A stretch of DNA of 33,827 nt from contig CAZHAM010000001.1 in the NCBI GenBank assembly GCA_964530415.1, positions 1 through 33,827 of the forward strand. Reading direction: 5' to 3'. Below the pieces are notes generated by a model. The model had not been told where the DNA came from, made no database searches, and was given only the letters and a program-made list of their open reading frames with translations. Positions 14,182 through 21,225 of this stretch are shown piece after piece; within the stretch, counting starts at the first letter, position 1; each line of letters begins with the position of its first letter. This DNA is from CAZHAM01 sp964530415 (lineage in GTDB: Bacteria; Patescibacteriota; WWE3; UBA101185; UBA10185). The translations under genes were made by a program, and so were the position numbers.

Positions 14182-15009
14182 CTACTTCTTTTTACTCCTT
14201 CTTGTAACAATAGTATAGTCAGTTTGTTTTCTCTTTCTAGTTTTAACACCGCGTGTTTTCCATCCCCAAGGTGATTTTGGTGAAGGCATACCGATACCTG
14301 TGCTTTTGTATGATCCTGCGTGTGGGTGCTTTCCCGGATCCGGCATTGCAACACCTCTTACTGTCGGTCTCCAACCCATATGTCTCTTTCTACCTGCTTT
14401 TCCAAGTTGGGAGTTTCTTAAATCCATGTTTGTTAAAACTCCGATTGTTGCTTTGCACGAAGATACGATTTTTTTAACTTCTCCGCTTGGAAGTTTTACG
14501 TTTACAAAGTTGCCGTCTTTAGCAATTATTTGCGCGCTGTTACCTGCTCCTCTTGCAATTACACCGCCGCCTCCTGGGTTGATTTCAATATTGTGAATAT
14601 CCATTGCAAGCGGAATCTTATCCATTGGTAAACTGTTTCCTACTGTTAAGGGTGCTGTATCGGATGATTGTACTATCATGCCCTTTTTTAAGCCTTCCGG
14701 AGCCAAAATGTATCTCTTTTCTCCATCAGAATAGTGGAGAAGCGCAATGTTCGGGCCTCTATTAGGATCGTGCTCAATTGTAGCAACTTTTGCCGTAATT
14801 CCAATCTTGTTTCTCTTAAAATCAATTATTCTATAAAGTCTTTTTGCACCTCTTTGCTTATGTCTTACTGTTACTCTTCCTTTTGTTCTACCGGCAGCTC
14901 CTAGTATTGGGGAAGTTAAACTTTTTTCTGGGCGTACTGCGTCAACATCTTTTACAAGTGTTTTTCTAAATCTTATTCCTGCGCTTGTTGGCTTATACTT
15001 TTTAATCAT
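14182..15009 (-). CDS. rplB: 50S ribosomal protein L2 with altered peptidyl-transferase-side motif
   Basis: A 275-residue protein essential for subunit joining and peptidyl transfer. Most of it is ordinary: TSAGIRFR, KGRVTVRHKQRGAKRLYR, MDIHNIEINPGGGGVIARGAG and GKAGRKRHMGWRPTVRGVAM. The next stretch is not. Residues 223-233 read PDPGKHPHAGS where nearly all L2 proteins, including archaeal ones, have NPVDHPHGGG or NPVEHPHGGG, so there is one extra residue before His228-Pro-His230, and Gly-Gly-Gly becomes Ala-Gly-Ser. The region to SPWGW (about 250) is also divergent and one residue longer. The conserved histidine pair remains. The frame is uninterrupted and both sides align, so a sequencing error is unlikely. 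Confidence 0.97.
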   Translation of the reverse strand: MIKKYKPTSAGIRFRKTLVKDVDAVRPEKSLTSPILGAAGRTKGRVTVRHKQRGAKRLYRIIDFKRNKIGITAKVATIEHDPNRGPNIALLHYSDGEKRYILAPEGLKKGMIVQSSDTAPLTVGNSLPMDKIPLAMDIHNIEINPGGGGVIARGAGNSAQIIAKDGNFVNVKLPSGEVKKIVSSCKATIGVLTNMDLRNSQLGKAGRKRHMGWRPTVRGVAMPDPGKHPHAGSYKSTGIGMPSPKSPWGWKTRGVKTRKRKQTDYTIVTRRSKKK

Positions 15010-15015
15010 TTTCTT

Positions 15016-15306
15016 TTATTCAATTGGGAAAAGGTCTAACTTTTGCCCTTTTTTTAACTTTACTACCATCTTTTTCCAACTCGGTGTCTTTTTATATTTT
15101 CTTGTTTTTAAAATTCTTCTAACTTTACCCGGTAAAATCATCGTTTTTGCGTCAATTACATCCACATTGTACGTTTCCTTCAATTCTTTTGCGATTAAAC
15201 CTTTTGAAGCATTCATTGTTACTTTAAACGTATACCAACCATCGGCTGTCTTTGCGACTGATTTTTCGGTAACAATAGGTTTTATTATTGAATTAGCTAA
15301 TCTCAT
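15016..15306 (-). CDS. rplW: 50S ribosomal protein L23
   Basis: A 96-residue protein at the tunnel exit, a docking site for trigger factor and SRP. IIKPIVTEKSVAKTADGWYTFKV and VDVIDAKTMILPGKVRRI match the family; the SRP/trigger-factor contact region is within the first part. The start follows the rplD stop by one base (TAAAATG). GGAAG lies about 15 bases upstream, too far for a normal ribosome binding site. Confidence 0.95.
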   Translation of the reverse strand: MRLANSIIKPIVTEKSVAKTADGWYTFKVTMNASKGLIAKELKETYNVDVIDAKTMILPGKVRRILKTRKYKKTPSWKKMVVKLKKGQKLDLFPIE

Positions 15307-15307
15307 T

Positions 15308-15928
15308 TTATTTGTATTTTTCTTCCAACTTATTTACCGATCCTTTTGTGAATACCACTTTATTACTTCTCATAAGTTCGTATGCATTTAGATTGTCAAC
15401 AAAGCTTGTGTCTACATTTTTTAAATTTGCACAGCTTTTAATTAATGCGGTATCGATCGTATCTAAAACTAGAAGTGTTTTGCCTCTTATTTTTAAGTTA
15501 TTTAAAATCTCGGCAATTTCTTTGGTTTTTGGCGAATCAATTTTTATTTTATCCAAAACCAGTGCGTTTTGATCTTTAAATTTAAGCGACAATGCTGACT
15601 TAATAGCCAATTGTCTAACTTTTTTAGGTAAATCTATACTCCATGATTTAGTGCTGGGTCCGTGTGCAATACCTCCGTGTCGCCATATAGGGTTTCTCTT
15701 GTCTCCGACTCTTGCTCTACCTGTTCCTTTTTGCGCCCAAGGTTTCTTACCGCTTCCGGAAACTTCTGATCTGTCTTTTACTTTTGAATTTCCCTGCCTT
15801 TGATTTGTCAAAAAAACTCTCACATATAAGTTTAGTACGTGCTTATTGGGAATAAGTCCAAAGACTTTATCATTTAAGTCGATTTCTTCTACATTATTCC
15901 CTTTTATGTCCAAAACTTGTGTTTTCAT
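15308..15928 (-). CDS. rplD: 50S ribosomal protein L4
   Basis: A 206-residue protein whose extended loop reaches the exit tunnel. The loop KKPWAQKGTGRARVGDKRNPIWRHGG (about 61-86) is clear, with the macrolide-related KGTGRAR core unchanged. In E. coli L4 also represses the S10 operon by attenuation in the rpsJ leader; here a terminator-like hairpin lies downstream of rpsJ, ahead of rplC (16372-16392). The protein is of normal length, one base after rplC. Confidence 0.96.
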   Translation of the reverse strand: MKTQVLDIKGNNVEEIDLNDKVFGLIPNKHVLNLYVRVFLTNQRQGNSKVKDRSEVSGSGKKPWAQKGTGRARVGDKRNPIWRHGGIAHGPSTKSWSIDLPKKVRQLAIKSALSLKFKDQNALVLDKIKIDSPKTKEIAEILNNLKIRGKTLLVLDTIDTALIKSCANLKNVDTSFVDNLNAYELMRSNKVVFTKGSVNKLEEKYK

Positions 15929-15929
15929 A

Positions 15930-16358
15930 TTATTCTAAAACTTTAATTTGAATCTCCGAATTTCTGGCGCCAGGTAATGGTCCTGTAACAAAAATTTCTT
16001 TTTTATCTACATCAATTTTTACTATTTTTATTCCTTTAAGTGTTACTCTTTGTGAACCGTGTCTGCCCGCCATTTTCTTGTTTTTTAAAACTCTTCCGGG
16101 AGTTTGGCTTCCGATGGATCCGCCTGATCTTGGTTTATTCGACTGTCCTCTTGTAGCCATTTCGCCGTGAAAACCCCATTTCTTCATTACGCCTGTAAAA
16201 CCTTTACCTTTGGAGGTTCCGACTACCTCGACATTTTTATCTTCAAGATTCTTGTCAATTTCTTGCAAAGTGCTCACTAAAGTAACAGGTATCACAACTC
16301 CTGATTCTAAAAAGAGCTGGCTCATTTGTATTTTTTTACCTTTAATTGTGTTTTCCAT
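15930..16358 (-). CDS. rplC: 50S ribosomal protein L3, internally shortened (142 aa)
   Basis: L3 starts 50S assembly and its tip reaches the peptidyl-transferase centre. Bacterial L3 is normally about 205-210 residues; this one has 142. Both ends align well: KGKKIQMSQLFLESGVVIPVTLV (6-28) at the start, then VVGTSKGKGFTGVMKKWGFHG, the tip region RGQSNKPRSGGSIGSQTPGRV and KKMAGRHGSQRVTLKGIKIV at the end. Between residues 28 and 44 only about 15 residues replace some 77 of the E. coli protein, so a block of roughly 60 residues of the beta-barrel part is gone. The same frame runs through, so this is an internal deletion and not a frameshift or truncation. An AGG 8-10 bases before the ATG may serve as ribosome binding site. 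Confidence 0.95.
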   Translation of the reverse strand: MENTIKGKKIQMSQLFLESGVVIPVTLVSTLQEIDKNLEDKNVEVVGTSKGKGFTGVMKKWGFHGEMATRGQSNKPRSGGSIGSQTPGRVLKNKKMAGRHGSQRVTLKGIKIVKIDVDKKEIFVTGPLPGARNSEIQIKVLE

Positions 16359-16371
16359 CTTTTTAACCTAT

Positions 16372-16392
16372 AAAAAAAGCGCCACAAGGCGC
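16372..16392 (-). terminator. Terminator-like hairpin with U7 between rpsJ and rplC
   Basis: On the minus strand GCGCC (16392-16388), loop TTGT, GGCGC (16383-16379), then seven T (16378-16372). The stem is short, 5 bp all G-C, but the U-run is strong. It ends 13 bases before the rplC ATG. A true terminator here would cut off the downstream ribosomal genes, so it is more likely partial or regulated (an attenuator). A weak possible promoter, TTGAAT-17-TGTACT, lies directly upstream but would place the hairpin at the very 5' end. Confidence 0.55.
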
Positions 16393-16455
16393 CAGTACAA
16401 CTAAAACGACCTTGTAATTCAACTTTTTTGTAATATTTTAATCATTTTTAAAGAT

Positions 16456-16776
16456 TTACATCTTTATCGCAATACCAACTCCAGCAGGAAGGCTGAGTCT
16501 GGATAGATTTTCTATCGTAGACGGTGTTGGATTTAACACATCTATCACTCTTTTATGCACTCTTAACTCAAATTGCTCTCTTGATCTTTTGTCGATGTGC
16601 GGTCCTCTAATTACTGTGTATCTTTCAATTCTTGTGGGCAATGGAATCGGGCCAACTATTTTTGCGCCTGTTCTAATTGCTGTATCAACTATCTTCTCGC
16701 AGCTCAGATCCATTATTCTGCTGTCATAAGATTTTAGTTTAATTCTAATCCTGTTGTCTTTTATGCCTTTTGCCAT
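16456..16776 (-). CDS. rpsJ: 30S ribosomal protein S10
   Basis: A 106-residue protein of the 30S head that also serves as NusE in transcription antitermination. IRIKLKSYDSRIMDLSCEKIVDTAIRTGAKIVGPIPLPT and the ending PSTIENLSRLSLPAGVGIAIKM (family: P-T-x-x-x-x-L-x-x-L-x-L-P-A-G-V) are diagnostic. It stands alone between two hairpins, one 14 bases before its ATG (16791-16811) and one after its stop (16372-16392). NusE's dual role makes that position interesting, but a link is only inference. No Shine-Dalgarno match is seen (TTGAAAATATG). Confidence 0.97.
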   Translation of the reverse strand: MAKGIKDNRIRIKLKSYDSRIMDLSCEKIVDTAIRTGAKIVGPIPLPTRIERYTVIRGPHIDKRSREQFELRVHKRVIDVLNPTPSTIENLSRLSLPAGVGIAIKM

Positions 16777-16790
16777 ATTTTCAAAGGTAA

Positions 16791-16811
16791 CCCCGCCTTT
16801 TTAGGGCGGGG
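16791..16811 (-). other. GC-rich hairpin in the tuf-rpsJ spacer
   Basis: CCCCGCC (16811-16805 on the minus strand) pairs over 7 bp with GGCGGGG (16797-16791) around a 7-base loop. It is followed by TTACCTTTG, not by a U-run, so it is a poor intrinsic terminator. It could be a processing or pausing site, or could occlude rpsJ initiation. Confidence 0.55.
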
Positions 16812-16828
16812 CGCCGATTACTTGTTAA

Positions 16829-18007
16829 TTATGCTTGTACCTTAGTGATTACTCCTGCTCCAACCGTATGACCACCTTCTCTAATTGCGAATCTCATTCC
16901 GTCTTCGAGTGCTACCGGTGTAATAAGTTTGACCTTAAATAATACGTCGTCGCCCGGCATTACCATTTCTACTCCGGAAGGAAGTGTGATCTCACCTGTA
17001 ACGTCAGTTGTTCTGATGTAAAACTGAGGTCTGTAACCGCTGAAGAATGGTTTTTGTCTTCCGCCTTCTTCTTTGGACAAGATGTAAACCTGAGCCTCAA
17101 ATTCTGTATGAGGATTAACTGCTCCGGTCTTTGACAAAACCTGACCTCTTTCAACTTGATCTCTTTCGATACCTCTGATCAAGATTCCTACATTGTCGCC
17201 TGCTTGACCTTCTTGGAGCTGTTTCTTAAACATTTCGACTCCTGTTACAACTGTTTTCTTTGTATCTTTAATACCTACAATTTCAACTTCTTCGTTTACT
17301 TTAACCTTACCTCTTTCGATTCTTCCTGTTACGACTGTTCCTCTACCTGAAATTGTGAAAACATCCTCAATTGGCATCAAGAATGGTTTGTCCAAATCTC
17401 TAACTGGTGTAGGAATGTAGGTGTCAACAGCTTCCATCAATTTTTCGATGCCGGCTACTGCTTCTGCGTCGCCTTCCAATGCTTTTGTAGCGGACCCTCT
17501 GATGATAGGGACGTCTTCTCCCGGGAAGTTATACTTTGTCAATAATTCTCTAACTTCCAATTCAACCAGATCTAAAATTTCAGGATCTTGTACCATATCG
17601 CATTTATTCATGAAAACAACGATTGCAGGTACGTTAACCTGTTTTGCTAACAAGATGTGCTCTCTTGTTTGTGGCATAGGACCGTCAGGTGCGGAAACAA
17701 CTAAGATTGCTCCGTCCATCTGTGCGGCTCCTGTGATCATATTCTTAATGTAGTCTGCGTGTCCCGGAGCATCAATGTGAGCGTAGTGTCTCTTTTCGGT
17801 TTCATACTCAACGTGAGTAATGTTAATTGTAATACCTCTTTCTCTTTCTTCTGGAGCCTTGTCGATATTTTCAAACGCAGAATACTGTGCCAAACCCTTG
17901 GTACTTAATACTTTGGTAATAGCAGATGTTAATGTGGTTTTACCATGGTCAACGTGGCCGATGGTACCAATGTTCACATGCTCTTTGTTTCTTACAAATT
18001 CAGCCAT
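16829..18007 (-). CDS. tuf: Translation elongation factor Tu
   Basis: Delivers aminoacyl-tRNA to the ribosomal A site as a GTP complex. The 392-residue protein has all GTPase motifs: GHVDHGKT (17-24), the switch RGITI (58-62), DAPGH (79-83, with catalytic His83; E. coli has DCPGH) and NKCD (134-137). Domains 2 and 3 follow with FTISGRGTVVTGRIERG and GEITLPSGVEMVMPGD, ending GAGVITKVQA. AAAGG lies 8 bases before the ATG. It lies between fusA and rpsJ in the classical str order. Its 201-base spacer from fusA is by far the longest inside the run and contains a structured leader (18064-18117) and a TATAAT box, so tuf probably also has its own promoter. No second tuf copy is in the window. Confidence 0.98.
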   Translation of the reverse strand: MAEFVRNKEHVNIGTIGHVDHGKTTLTSAITKVLSTKGLAQYSAFENIDKAPEERERGITINITHVEYETEKRHYAHIDAPGHADYIKNMITGAAQMDGAILVVSAPDGPMPQTREHILLAKQVNVPAIVVFMNKCDMVQDPEILDLVELEVRELLTKYNFPGEDVPIIRGSATKALEGDAEAVAGIEKLMEAVDTYIPTPVRDLDKPFLMPIEDVFTISGRGTVVTGRIERGKVKVNEEVEIVGIKDTKKTVVTGVEMFKKQLQEGQAGDNVGILIRGIERDQVERGQVLSKTGAVNPHTEFEAQVYILSKEEGGRQKPFFSGYRPQFYIRTTDVTGEITLPSGVEMVMPGDDVLFKVKLITPVALEDGMRFAIREGGHTVGAGVITKVQA

Positions 18008-18063
18008 TTTAGTAACCTTTCAAATCAATTAAATAAACTTTTTTGCCATTTTGGCAGGATAGC

Positions 18064-18117
18064 CTTTTACCTGAACCCTATCTTTTAAATCCTAAAAGAC
18101 AGTTAAACAGGCAAAAG
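18064..18117 (-). promoter_or_regulatory. Structured RNA element in the tuf leader
   Basis: In the minus-strand transcript a 54-base segment folds into two stacked stems. Outer stem: CTTTTGCCTG (18117-18108) with CAGGTAAAAG (18073-18064), 10 bp with one G-U pair. Internal loop: TTTAA against GGTT. Inner stem: CTGTCTTTTA (18102-18093) with TAAAAGATAG (18087-18078), 10 bp with one G-U pair, closed by the loop GGATT. On the opposite strand both G-U pairs become A-C mismatches, so the structure belongs to the tuf transcript. GATAG of the inner stem could instead pair with CTATC at 18062-18058, and a small hairpin TGCCA-AAA-TGGCA follows at 18056-18044, which leaves room for two alternative folds. 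It begins about 20 bases after the predicted transcription start and ends 56 bases before the ATG. No known riboswitch class is recognised. Confidence 0.6.
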
Positions 18118-18142
18118 AATTTAGCATTTGCTAGTTAAACAA

Positions 18143-18148
18143 ATTATA
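18143..18148 (-). promoter_or_regulatory. Possible tuf -10 box
   Basis: A perfect TATAAT on the minus strand, 135 bases before the tuf ATG, in the fusA-tuf spacer. No good -35 sequence is found 16-18 bases upstream; the bases there belong to an AT-rich hairpin (AGCAAAAA and TTTTTGCT, 18150-18173). If active it would give a leader of about 130 bases that contains the 18064-18117 structure. Confidence 0.35.
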
Positions 18149-18208
18149 GAGCAAAAATCAAGGCTTTTTTGCTTTTCTTAATAGCTAAATCGGCTTTGCA
18201 GACTTCAA

Positions 18209-20287
18209 CTATTTTTTGTTTCCAGCAATTATCTCCTGGGCAATATTTCCAGGAACTTCCTCATAGTGGCTCGGCTCCATAGTAAAGGAGGCTCTGCCCT
18301 GCGACATACCTCTTATTTCGGTTGCGTAGCCGAACATTTCCGAAAGCGGGACTTTTGCGTCTATAACGGTTGCGTTGCCTCTTTGGGAAGTGCCCTCTAT
18401 CTTGCCTCTTTTCGAGGATAGATTTCCTATTACATCGCCCATAAAATCTTCGGGGGTTACAACTTCTACGTTCATAATTGGCTCAAGAATATACCCGTCA
18501 GCTGCAATCTCGGCATCGTGAAATGCTTCTATTGCGGCCATCTTAAAGGCCATTTCTGAAGAGTCAACTTCGTGGTAAGACCCATCGAACAAGGTTACTT
18601 TAAAATCAACAACCGGGTATCCGGCTAGTTTTCCTGATTCCCGAGCCTCTTTTATACCTTTTTCAACTGCAGGAATATATTCCCTTGGAATGGATCCTCC
18701 TACAACTGCGTTTACAAATTCCCATCCTTTACCTCTTTCCTGAGGTTCCATTTTTATATAAACATGACCATACTGACCACGGCCTCCCGTTTGTCTGATG
18801 TACTTTCCCTCTACGGAAACCAACTTGCGGACTGTTTCTCTGTAGGCGACCATTGGTTTACCGGTATTAACCTCAACGTTGAATTCTCGTTTCATTCTGT
18901 CAACGATAATCTCAAGGTGAAGTTCGCCCATGCCGTACAACAATGTTTGGGAGGTTTCATCATCGGTCTTAATCTTTAAAGTCGGATCCTCTTCTAAGAA
19001 CTTTTTTAAAGCCTCGCCCATTTTATCTCGGTCGCTCTTGGTTTTTGGTTCAATTACTTTCCCGATAACTGGCTCTGCGAAGCTGATTGATTCTAAAACA
19101 ATTCTTGACGCTTCCTCGCTTAATGTATCTCCAGTTTGTGATTCAAGACCTACAACTGCTGCGATTTCACCCGCTCGGAGTTCTTTAATCTCTTCTCTAT
19201 GATTTGCGTGCATTAATAAGATTCGACCAATTCTTTCTCTTCGGTCTTTTGTGGAATTGTAAACATACGATCCGGCCGTAATTTTTCCTGAATATACTCG
19301 AATATAAGTGAGTCTACCAACAAAAGCGTCTGTTTGAATTTTAAATGACAAAGCACAAAAAGGACCGTTGTCATCTGCTTTTAACATAACTACTTCGTCA
19401 GAATCTGGTTTATGGCCTTTTATATCCTCTACATCCAACGGAGACGGGAGGTAGTTAACAACGGAATCAAGCACGTACCTTGCGGCAATTCCTCTTCCGT
19501 CGCCTCCCAAAATGGGATAAAACTTGCCTGAAATAGTTGCTTTTCTTATGCTGCTTACTAATTCTTCTTCTGTAATATCTCCTGAATTTAAGTATTTTTC
19601 CATGAGGACATCGTCAAACTCAACGGCTTTTTCAACTAATTTTTGTCTATAGGTCTTTGCTTTTTCAACCATGTCCGCGGGAATTTCCGAAACGTCAAAA
19701 TCGTCCTGCTTCATGTCACTATAGGTGTAAGCTTTCATTTTAACCAAATCCACGTTCCCGATAATATCTTTTTCAAAACCGATGGGTAAATATATAGGCA
19801 AAGCGTTTCCACTTAGTCTCTCGGCAATTGTATCGATACTTTTGTAAAAATCTCCGCCGATCTGATTTATTTTATTAACAAAACACATTCTGGGTACGCG
19901 GTATTTGTCGGCCTGTCTCCAAACTGTTTCTGACTGGGGCTCTACCCCAATTTTTCCGTCAAAAACTACGACTGCGCCGTCTAAAACTCTGAGAGATCTT
20001 TCTACTTCTGCCGTAAAATCGATATGTCCCGGTGTGTCGATAATATTTATTCTATGATCACGCCAAAAACATGTGGTTGCTGCTGAAGTGATTGTGATTC
20101 CGCGCTCTCTTTCTTGAGCCATCCAGTCCATTTGGGTGTCCCCTGTGTGAACCTCACCAATTTTGTGTGTTTTTCCGGTGTAAAACAGAATACTCTCGGT
20201 TGTCGTAGTCTTTCCAGCATCAATGTGAGCAATGATACCAATGTTTCTAATGTCTTCGAGTGGGTATTCTTTTTTGTTTTCAGCCAT
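18209..20287 (-). CDS. fusA: Translation elongation factor G
   Basis: GTPase that drives translocation of tRNA and mRNA on the ribosome. The 692-residue product starts MAENKKEYPLEDIRNIGIIA; the G1 loop is AHIDAGKT (20-27), followed by RGITITSAATT, DTPGHIDF and NKINQIGGD (family NKMD/NKID). Domains II-V follow, with GRGQYGHVYIKMEP in domain IV and the ending SEMFGYATEIRGMSQGRASFTMEPSHYEEVP typical of domain V. The frame is open five codons upstream to a TTG (20302), but that start would fall inside a hairpin, and the ATG at 20287 gives the normal N-terminus. It lies between rpsG and tuf; there is no obvious intrinsic terminator after it. Confidence 0.98.
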   Translation of the reverse strand: MAENKKEYPLEDIRNIGIIAHIDAGKTTTTESILFYTGKTHKIGEVHTGDTQMDWMAQERERGITITSAATTCFWRDHRINIIDTPGHIDFTAEVERSLRVLDGAVVVFDGKIGVEPQSETVWRQADKYRVPRMCFVNKINQIGGDFYKSIDTIAERLSGNALPIYLPIGFEKDIIGNVDLVKMKAYTYSDMKQDDFDVSEIPADMVEKAKTYRQKLVEKAVEFDDVLMEKYLNSGDITEEELVSSIRKATISGKFYPILGGDGRGIAARYVLDSVVNYLPSPLDVEDIKGHKPDSDEVVMLKADDNGPFCALSFKIQTDAFVGRLTYIRVYSGKITAGSYVYNSTKDRRERIGRILLMHANHREEIKELRAGEIAAVVGLESQTGDTLSEEASRIVLESISFAEPVIGKVIEPKTKSDRDKMGEALKKFLEEDPTLKIKTDDETSQTLLYGMGELHLEIIVDRMKREFNVEVNTGKPMVAYRETVRKLVSVEGKYIRQTGGRGQYGHVYIKMEPQERGKGWEFVNAVVGGSIPREYIPAVEKGIKEARESGKLAGYPVVDFKVTLFDGSYHEVDSSEMAFKMAAIEAFHDAEIAADGYILEPIMNVEVVTPEDFMGDVIGNLSSKRGKIEGTSQRGNATVIDAKVPLSEMFGYATEIRGMSQGRASFTMEPSHYEEVPGNIAQEIIAGNKK

Positions 20288-20295
20288 AGTTTTGG

Positions 20296-20309
20296 GCGTC
20301 AAGTGACGC
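20296..20309 (-). other. Small hairpin just before fusA
   Basis: GCGTC (20309-20305 on the minus strand), loop ACTT, GACGC (20300-20296), a 5-bp stem ending 8 bases before the fusA ATG. There is no U-run. It occupies the place of the ribosome binding site, so it could lower or tune fusA initiation. Short hairpins also precede rpsJ and rplC. Confidence 0.45.
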
Positions 20310-20328
20310 TAAAATAATATAAATTTGA

Positions 20329-20796
20329 TTAAAACCTTGCAAAATGGGAAAATGCCCTGTTTGCCTCTGCCATCCTATGAGTTTCGTCTCTCTTTTTAAT
20401 AGCGTCGCCCATTCCGGAATTAGCATTTTTAAGCTCCTCTGTTAATTTTTCAACAAAAGGTTTTCCTTTTTTTGATCTGGCAGAACCGATGATCCATCTT
20501 AATGCTAAACCTTCCGATCTTTCGTGCTTAACTGGCATAGGAACTTGATATGTTGTACCCCCAACTCTTCGAGAGCGAACTTCTTGCTGGGGCATTACGT
20601 TTCTTACAGCGTCCTCGAACATTTTGATTGCGTCTTTTCTTTCCTCTGCCAATTTGCTCAACGCTCCATACACAGCGCTCTCAGCGGTAGACTTTTTACC
20701 GTGCCACATAACTACGCTTATCATTCTTGTTACAACTCGGGATTTGTAGATGGGGTCGGGGTTTACAACTCTTTTTTTGACTTTACCAGCTCTCAT
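20329..20796 (-). CDS. rpsG: 30S ribosomal protein S7
   Basis: A 155-residue primary assembly protein of the 30S head that contacts the E-site tRNA. RVVNPDPIYKSRVVTRMISVVM, the beta hairpin RSRRVGGTTYQVPMPVK and HRMAEANRAFSHFARF at the end identify it. In E. coli S7 controls the str operon by binding the rpsL-rpsG spacer, but here that spacer is only 5 bases, so that mechanism is unlikely. Confidence 0.97.
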   Translation of the reverse strand: MRAGKVKKRVVNPDPIYKSRVVTRMISVVMWHGKKSTAESAVYGALSKLAEERKDAIKMFEDAVRNVMPQQEVRSRRVGGTTYQVPMPVKHERSEGLALRWIIGSARSKKGKPFVEKLTEELKNANSGMGDAIKKRDETHRMAEANRAFSHFARF

Positions 20797-20801
20797 ATGT
20801 T

Positions 20802-21221
20802 TTATTTCTCCTTCTTAGCCTTTTTAGTGCCGTAAATTGATCTGGATGTTTTTCTGTTCTGAACTCCGGCCAAGTCATAAATTCCCCGGACTATCGTGTA
20901 TTTTACTCCCGGCAAATCCTGAACTTTTCCGCCCTTTACCATTACTACTGAGTGTTCCTGAAGTCCGTGGCCTTCGCCCGGAATATAAGCTGTAATTTCT
21001 CTTCTGTTAGAAAGTCTTACTCTGGCAACTTTTCTCAAGGCAGAATTCGGTTTTCTAGGAGTCTGAGTTTTTACCTGAAGCACAACGGCTCGTTTAAAAG
21101 GGGCCGGCACTTTTTTTACTCTTCTTTTAACTGTGTTGAAAACCTCTTTCAATGCAGGTACTTTTGCTTTTTTTATTTTAGTTTTTCTTTTTGTCCTTAA
21201 TAGTTGGTTTATTGTTGGCAT
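20802..21221 (-). CDS. rpsL: 30S ribosomal protein S12 with Arg/Gln at the streptomycin positions
   Basis: A 139-residue decoding-centre protein. MPTINQLLRT opens it; a basic insertion before the core makes it about 13 residues longer than Gram-negative S12, as in Firmicutes. The two loops touching the decoding site are TPRKPNSALRKVARV (54-68) and GGKVQDLPGVKY (97-108). Arg56 replaces the lysine that is Lys42 in E. coli and Lys43 in M. tuberculosis; Gln101 replaces Lys87/Lys88. In those species changes of these lysines to Arg or Gln are classical streptomycin-resistance alleles. Asp102, the residue methylthiolated in many bacteria, is kept. It begins 4 bases after rpoC, so rpoBC and the str genes are probably one transcript. 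Confidence 0.97.
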   Translation of the reverse strand: MPTINQLLRTKRKTKIKKAKVPALKEVFNTVKRRVKKVPAPFKRAVVLQVKTQTPRKPNSALRKVARVRLSNRREITAYIPGEGHGLQEHSVVMVKGGKVQDLPGVKYTIVRGIYDLAGVQNRKTSRSIYGTKKAKKEK

Positions 21222-21225
21222 ATAA

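Noticed and set aside
15930..16358. Frameshift or truncation as the reason for short L3
   Set aside because: Both conserved ends are in the same uninterrupted frame, so an internal deletion fits better.
20288..20302. TTG start for EF-G five codons upstream
   Set aside because: It falls in a hairpin, and the ATG at 20287 gives the conserved N-terminus.
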